A stretch of 9,245 bases of DNA from Pseudomonadota bacterium. GTDB taxonomy: Bacteria > Pseudomonadota > Alphaproteobacteria > Rhizobiales > Phreatobacteraceae. Below are positions 5,924 through 9,245 of the stretch, piece after piece. The number at the start of each line of letters is the position of its first letter. Position 1 is the first letter of the stretch. The position numbers were made by a program, and so were the translations under genes. The notes beneath the pieces were generated by a model. The model made no database searches and was not told the origin of the DNA. It saw nothing but the letters and a program-made list of their open reading frames with translations. The stretch is from NCBI GenBank assembly GCA_023416965.1, contig JAEZGJ010000082.1:1-9245 (forward strand). The letters run 5' to 3'.

Positions 5924-6829
5924 ATGGAACAGCTGATCCAGCAGATTGCATCGGGACTGGCATCGGGCGCCATCTATGCGCTGGTCGCCCTCGCCCTGGT
6001 GATGATCTTCACGGCGACGGACCACCTGAACTTCGCCCAGGGCGAGATGGCGATGTTCTCCACCTATGTCTGCTGGCAGCTCATCCAGTGGGGCTTTCCC
6101 TTCTGGCCCGCCCTCGGCTTCACCATCCTCTTCTCCTTCATCCTCGGCGTCGCCATCGAGCGGATCATCCTCAGGCCGCTGCACAACGCCTCGGTTCTCT
6201 CCATCGTCGTGGTCTTCATCGGGCTCCTCGCCATCTTCCACTCGCTGGCGGGCGGCATCTGGAGCCACACGATCAAGAACTTCCCCTCGCCCTTCCCGAA
6301 CGTGACCTTCGCCGGCTCCGGCTATATCGGCGCGCACCAGATCGGCATGATCGTCGTGTCGCTGGTCATGCTCTTCGCCCTCTTCGCCTTCTTCCGCTTC
6401 ACCCCGCTCGGCCTGGCCATGCGGGCGGCGGCGCAGAACCCGGTCTCGGCCCGCCTCGTCGGCGTCAAGGTCGACTGGATGCTGGCGCTCGGCTGGGGCC
6501 TCGCCGCGGCCGTCGGAGCTGTGGCCGGAGCGATGGTGGCGCCCGTGGTCTATCTCGAGCCCAACATGATGGCCTCGATCCTCCTCTACGGCTTCGCTGG
6601 CGCCCTGGTCGGCGGCATCTCCAACCCCGCCGGCGCCGTCTTCGGCGGCTTCCTGGTGGGCGTGCTGGAAAACCTCGTCGCCTATTTCGGCAACCTCACG
6701 GAGAAGACCTTCGGCGTCTACATCGTCGGCAACGGCGAGAAGCTGACGGTCGCCCTCATCATCGTCATCACCATCCTCACCCTGAAGCCCGCCGGCCTGT
6801 TCGGCCGCACCACCGTCAAGAGGGTGTAG
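5924..6829 (+). CDS. livH: Branched-chain amino acid-type ABC transporter permease, LivH-like
   Basis: A 301-residue integral inner-membrane permease with about eight hydrophobic segments. The LivH signature LNFAQGEMAMFSTYV (35-49) follows the first membrane segment. The cytoplasmic coupling loop that touches the ATPase is MRAAAQNPVSARLVGV (166-181). A glycine/alanine-rich helix (189-206) and GGISNPAGAVFGG (230-242) are also typical. The ATG at 5924 is chosen because GAGGA (5913-5917) sits six bases upstream and the protein then begins like other LivH proteins (MEQLIQQIASGLASGAIYAL). The same frame is open far upstream through livG and livF, but only as a composition effect. It forms a heterodimeric channel with LivM, whose gene starts 2 bp after its stop. 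Confidence 0.94.
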   Translation: MEQLIQQIASGLASGAIYALVALALVMIFTATDHLNFAQGEMAMFSTYVCWQLIQWGFPFWPALGFTILFSFILGVAIERIILRPLHNASVLSIVVVFIGLLAIFHSLAGGIWSHTIKNFPSPFPNVTFAGSGYIGAHQIGMIVVSLVMLFALFAFFRFTPLGLAMRAAAQNPVSARLVGVKVDWMLALGWGLAAAVGAVAGAMVAPVVYLEPNMMASILLYGFAGALVGGISNPAGAVFGGFLVGVLENLVAYFGNLTEKTFGVYIVGNGEKLTVALIIVITILTLKPAGLFGRTTVKRV

Positions 6830-6831
6830 CC

Positions 6832-7884
6832 ATGACCGCCATCACCACGACCGCTCCGGCAGCCGCCGACGGCACGCGCAACCTGACGCGGACGCTCCTC
6901 GTCGGCCTCCTCGTGCTCGCGGCGGCCCTGCCCTTCCTCGTCGGCAAGTCTGGCTTCATCTCCAATTTCACCTTCCTGCAGATGAGCCTGATGATCGTCT
7001 ATGCGATCGCCGTGCTCGGACTGAACCTGCTGACCGGCTTCAACGGCCAGATTTCGCTCGGCCACGGCGCCTTCTTCGCCGTCGGCGCCTATACGGCAGC
7101 CATCCTCATCGAGCAGTTCGGCGTCAACTACTGGCTGACCCTGCCGGCGGCGGCGGTCCTGTGCTTCGTCATCGGCTATCTCTTCGGCCTGCCGGCGCTC
7201 AGGCTCGAGGGCCACTACCTGGCGCTCGCCACCTTCGGCCTCGCCATCGCCGTGCCGCAGATGCTGAAATACAAGCATCTCGAGCCGCTCACCAACGGCG
7301 TCATGGGCATCAACCTTCTGAAGCCGGACGCGCCCTTCGGCCTGCCGCTCTCCGGCGACCAGTGGATGTACCTTGTCGTGCTGATCGTGGCGGTCGCCAT
7401 GTTCTGGATGGCCCGCAACCTCCTGAACTCGCGCCCCGGCCGCGCCATGGTGGCGATCCGCGACCACACCCTCGCCGCCGGCACCATGGGCATCGACACC
7501 TCGCGCTACAAGGCGACTGTCTTCGGCATCTCCGCGCTCTATGTCGGCATTGCCGGCGCCCTGCACGCCATCATCTTCGAGTTCGTCTCACCCGACAGCT
7601 TCCGCTTCGAGCTCTCCATCGCCATCCTCGTGGGCGCGGTGGTCGGCGGCGTCGCCTCGCTGCCCGGCGCGGTGATCGGCGGCATTTTCGTCCAGTTCAT
7701 CGAGAAATATGCCGATGCCATGACGAAGAAGCTCACCCAGGCGATCCATCTGCCGCTCGAGCTGCAGCCCTGGACGCTCTACGGCATCACCCTCATCGTG
7801 CTGATCTACGTCATGCCCGGCGGCATCGCCGGGGGCCTGGCCGCCCTCTGGGCGCGGCTCAGGCGTCCGTCCCGGGGAGGCTGA
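6832..7884 (+). CDS. livM: Branched-chain amino acid-type ABC transporter permease, LivM-like
   Basis: The second permease, 350 residues, with an N-terminal soluble stretch of about 18 residues and then about eight to ten membrane segments. The LivM signature NGQISLGHGAFFAVGAY (71-87) is intact. LRLEGHYLALATFGLA (123-138) and the coupling loop NSRPGRAMVAIRDHTLAAGT (199-218) match the family closely. The basic C-terminus (ARLRRPSRGG) is probably cytoplasmic. GAGGG at 6820-6824, inside the end of livH, serves as ribosome site, so livH and livM are likely translationally coupled. Nothing is missing or broken. Confidence 0.94.
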   Translation: MTAITTTAPAAADGTRNLTRTLLVGLLVLAAALPFLVGKSGFISNFTFLQMSLMIVYAIAVLGLNLLTGFNGQISLGHGAFFAVGAYTAAILIEQFGVNYWLTLPAAAVLCFVIGYLFGLPALRLEGHYLALATFGLAIAVPQMLKYKHLEPLTNGVMGINLLKPDAPFGLPLSGDQWMYLVVLIVAVAMFWMARNLLNSRPGRAMVAIRDHTLAAGTMGIDTSRYKATVFGISALYVGIAGALHAIIFEFVSPDSFRFELSIAILVGAVVGGVASLPGAVIGGIFVQFIEKYADAMTKKLTQAIHLPLELQPWTLYGITLIVLIYVMPGGIAGGLAALWARLRRPSRGG

Positions 7885-7903
7885 CCCGCCGCCCCGATCC
7901 GAC

Positions 7904-7925
7904 CGCAGTGCATCGCCACACTGTG
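7904..7925 (+). other. Short stem-loop in the livM to binding-protein gap
   Basis: CAGTG (7906-7910) and CACTG (7919-7923) pair perfectly; adding a G-U and a C-G pair gives a 7-bp stem (7904-7910 with 7919-7925) and an 8-nt loop. It lies in the 91-bp gap, the only sizeable one within the transporter genes. Such stems sometimes protect a downstream binding-protein mRNA, which is usually needed in excess. The evidence is weak and it may be chance. Confidence 0.25.
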
Positions 7926-7975
7926 CAAGCCAAGCGGCCCCAGAAGACCGCGCAAACCACCGGAGGACTACCCCC

Positions 7976-9205
7976 ATGACTGAGATGAAACGCAGAACGG
8001 TCATCGCCGGCCTCGGCGCCCTCGCCGTCACGCCGGTCTTCGCCCCCGCCATCGCCCAGAAGCGCTACGACGAGGGCGCCAGCGACAGCGAGATCAAGAT
8101 CGGCAACATCATGCCCTATTCGGGCAATGCCTCGGCCTATGGCGTCATCGGCCGCACCTCCGAGGCCGTCATGAAGATGGTCAACGACGCCGGCGGACTG
8201 AACGGCCGCAAGATCAACTTCATCACCTACGACGACGGCTACTCGCCGCCCAAGGCGGTGGAGATGGTCCGCAAGCTGGTCGAGGAGGACAAGGTCCTGC
8301 TGGTCTTCAATCCGCTCGGCACGCCGTCCAACACCGCCATCCAGCGCTATCTCAACCAGCGCAAGGTGCCGCAGCTCTTCGTCGCCACCGGCGCCTCCAA
8401 ATGGGGCAATCCGCGCCAGTTCCCCTGGACCATGGGCTGGCAGCCGGACTACGTCACCGAGGGCGCCATCTACGCCAAGCACATCCTGTCGACGAAGCCG
8501 GACGCCAAGATCGGCGTGCTGATGCAGAACGACGACTACGGCAAGGATTACTTCAACGGGTTCAAGCAGGGCCTGGGCGCCGCCAACGAGCGCAAGATCG
8601 TCCAGCTCTCGACCTACGAGGTGACCGACCCGACAGTCGACAGCCAGATGATCCAGCTGAAGAATTCCGGCGCCGACGTGTTCTTCAACATCACCACGCC
8701 GAAATTCGCCGCCCAGGCGATCAAGAAGGCGGCGGAGATCGCCTGGAAGCCGGTCCACTATCTCAACAACGTCTCCTCATCCTTCGGCTCGGTGCTGAAG
8801 CCGGCCGGAATCGAGAACTCCCAGGGCATCATTCTGGCGCTCTACCGCAAGGACGCCAACGATCCGCAATGGGCCAATGCGCCCGACGTCGCGGCCTGGA
8901 AGGCCTTCATGGCCAAGTACATGCCGAACGGCGACGTGCGCGACGACGGCCACAACTACGGTTTCTCCGTCGCCCACACGCTGCTTCAGGCGCTGCGGCA
9001 GGCGGGCGACAACCTCACCCGCGAGAACGTCATGAAGGAGGCGGCGAACCTCAAGGGCTACGAGGCCCCGCTGCTGCTGCCCGGCATCAAGATCAACACC
9101 TCTCCGACCGATTTCTACCCGATCCAGTCGGTGCAGCTCGCCCGGGTCAAGGGCGAGAGCTTCGAGCTCTTCGGCTCGGTGCTCTCCAACGAGAGCACCT
9201 CCTGA
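7976..9205 (+). CDS. Periplasmic substrate-binding protein of the ABC transporter (LivK-like)
   Basis: A 409-residue type I periplasmic binding protein (Peripla_BP_6 / LivK superfamily). The N-terminus is a signal peptide: KRRTVIAG, a hydrophobic stretch (8-25), and a likely cut after Ala27 (AIA-Q). The two adjacent arginines could make it a Tat signal, but a Sec signal is equally possible. The mature part starts with EIKIGNIMPYSGNASAYGV (39-57), the first strand and ligand loop of the family, continues with NDAGGLNGRKI (70-80) and includes VLMQNDDYGKDYFNGFKQGL (181-200), the hinge-side helix region. GGAGGA (7962-7967) supports the first ATG; the second Met (residue 4) would be 17 nt from it. 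This longer subgroup is often found with aromatic or organic-acid catabolism genes, so the ligand may not be an amino acid. Its gene is last in the cluster, unlike the E. coli order in which livK precedes livHMGF. Confidence 0.92.
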   Translation: MTEMKRRTVIAGLGALAVTPVFAPAIAQKRYDEGASDSEIKIGNIMPYSGNASAYGVIGRTSEAVMKMVNDAGGLNGRKINFITYDDGYSPPKAVEMVRKLVEEDKVLLVFNPLGTPSNTAIQRYLNQRKVPQLFVATGASKWGNPRQFPWTMGWQPDYVTEGAIYAKHILSTKPDAKIGVLMQNDDYGKDYFNGFKQGLGAANERKIVQLSTYEVTDPTVDSQMIQLKNSGADVFFNITTPKFAAQAIKKAAEIAWKPVHYLNNVSSSFGSVLKPAGIENSQGIILALYRKDANDPQWANAPDVAAWKAFMAKYMPNGDVRDDGHNYGFSVAHTLLQALRQAGDNLTRENVMKEAANLKGYEAPLLLPGIKINTSPTDFYPIQSVQLARVKGESFELFGSVLSNESTS

Positions 9206-9215
9206 GGAGAGACCT

Positions 9216-9245
9216 GGCGGCGCGGGCGACCGCGCCGCCTCTTCC
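9216..9245 (+). terminator. Strong GC hairpin terminator after the transporter genes
   Basis: GGCGGCGCGG (9216-9225) and CCGCGCCGCC (9230-9239) are perfectly complementary over 10 bp, with a GCGA tetraloop of the stable GNRA class. It begins 10 bp after the binding-protein stop codon. The tail TCTTCC is pyrimidine-rich but not a full T-run and is cut by the window end. It very probably ends the cluster's transcript or protects its 3' end. Confidence 0.75.

Noticed and set aside
4290..5963. Long antisense open frame (557 codons) opposite livG and livF
   Set aside because: It is complementary to clear ATPase genes, has low-complexity content and no family motif. It is a GC-composition shadow.

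Overview
The window is GC-rich chromosomal DNA with strong third-position G/C bias. It looks like an alphaproteobacterium, most likely in the Hyphomicrobiales (Rhizobiales). The reasons are the codon usage, a palindromic intergenic repeat of a type common in that order, a possible EcfG-type stress promoter, and a complete Liv-type (HAAT family) ABC transporter beside small catabolic enzymes. I cannot name the genus from sequence alone.

Layout. Positions 1-91 hold a compound palindromic repeat. An epoxide-hydrolase-like alpha/beta hydrolase runs on the minus strand (140-1123). Diverging from it is a small, very basic protein of the group usually labelled 'plasmid stabilization protein' (1203-1511). 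Next comes a plus-strand set that is probably one operon: a TetR-type regulator (1602-2267) preceded by a perfect 7-2-7 palindrome, a cyclase/kynurenine-formamidase-like metal hydrolase with a TTG start (2294-3070), and a fumarylacetoacetate-hydrolase (FAH) family enzyme (3076-4068). A 299-bp gap follows, containing an inverted repeat with a T-run. After it come five transporter genes in the order livG-livF-livH-livM-binding protein (4368-9205). A strong GC hairpin (9216-9239) closes the cluster.

How the genes may work together. The five transporter genes encode all parts of one importer: two ATPases, two permeases and a periplasmic binding protein. The cyclase-family enzyme would hydrolyse a cyclic amide, lactone or formamide bond. 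The FAH-family enzyme would act on a beta-keto or acylpyruvate-type intermediate. The TetR protein may sense the substrate or an intermediate. This fits uptake and breakdown of a small organic acid, possibly aromatic-derived, but no ring-cleaving oxygenase lies in the window and the substrate is unknown. The hydrolase and the small basic protein may be unrelated to this pathway.

I see no CRISPR array, transposase, tRNA, rRNA, phage gene or defence system. Gene content is fairly ordinary. The points most worth checking are the FAH/cyclase/transporter combination of unknown substrate, the TetR operator candidate, the altered ABC signature loop in the LivG homologue, and the candidate stress promoter.
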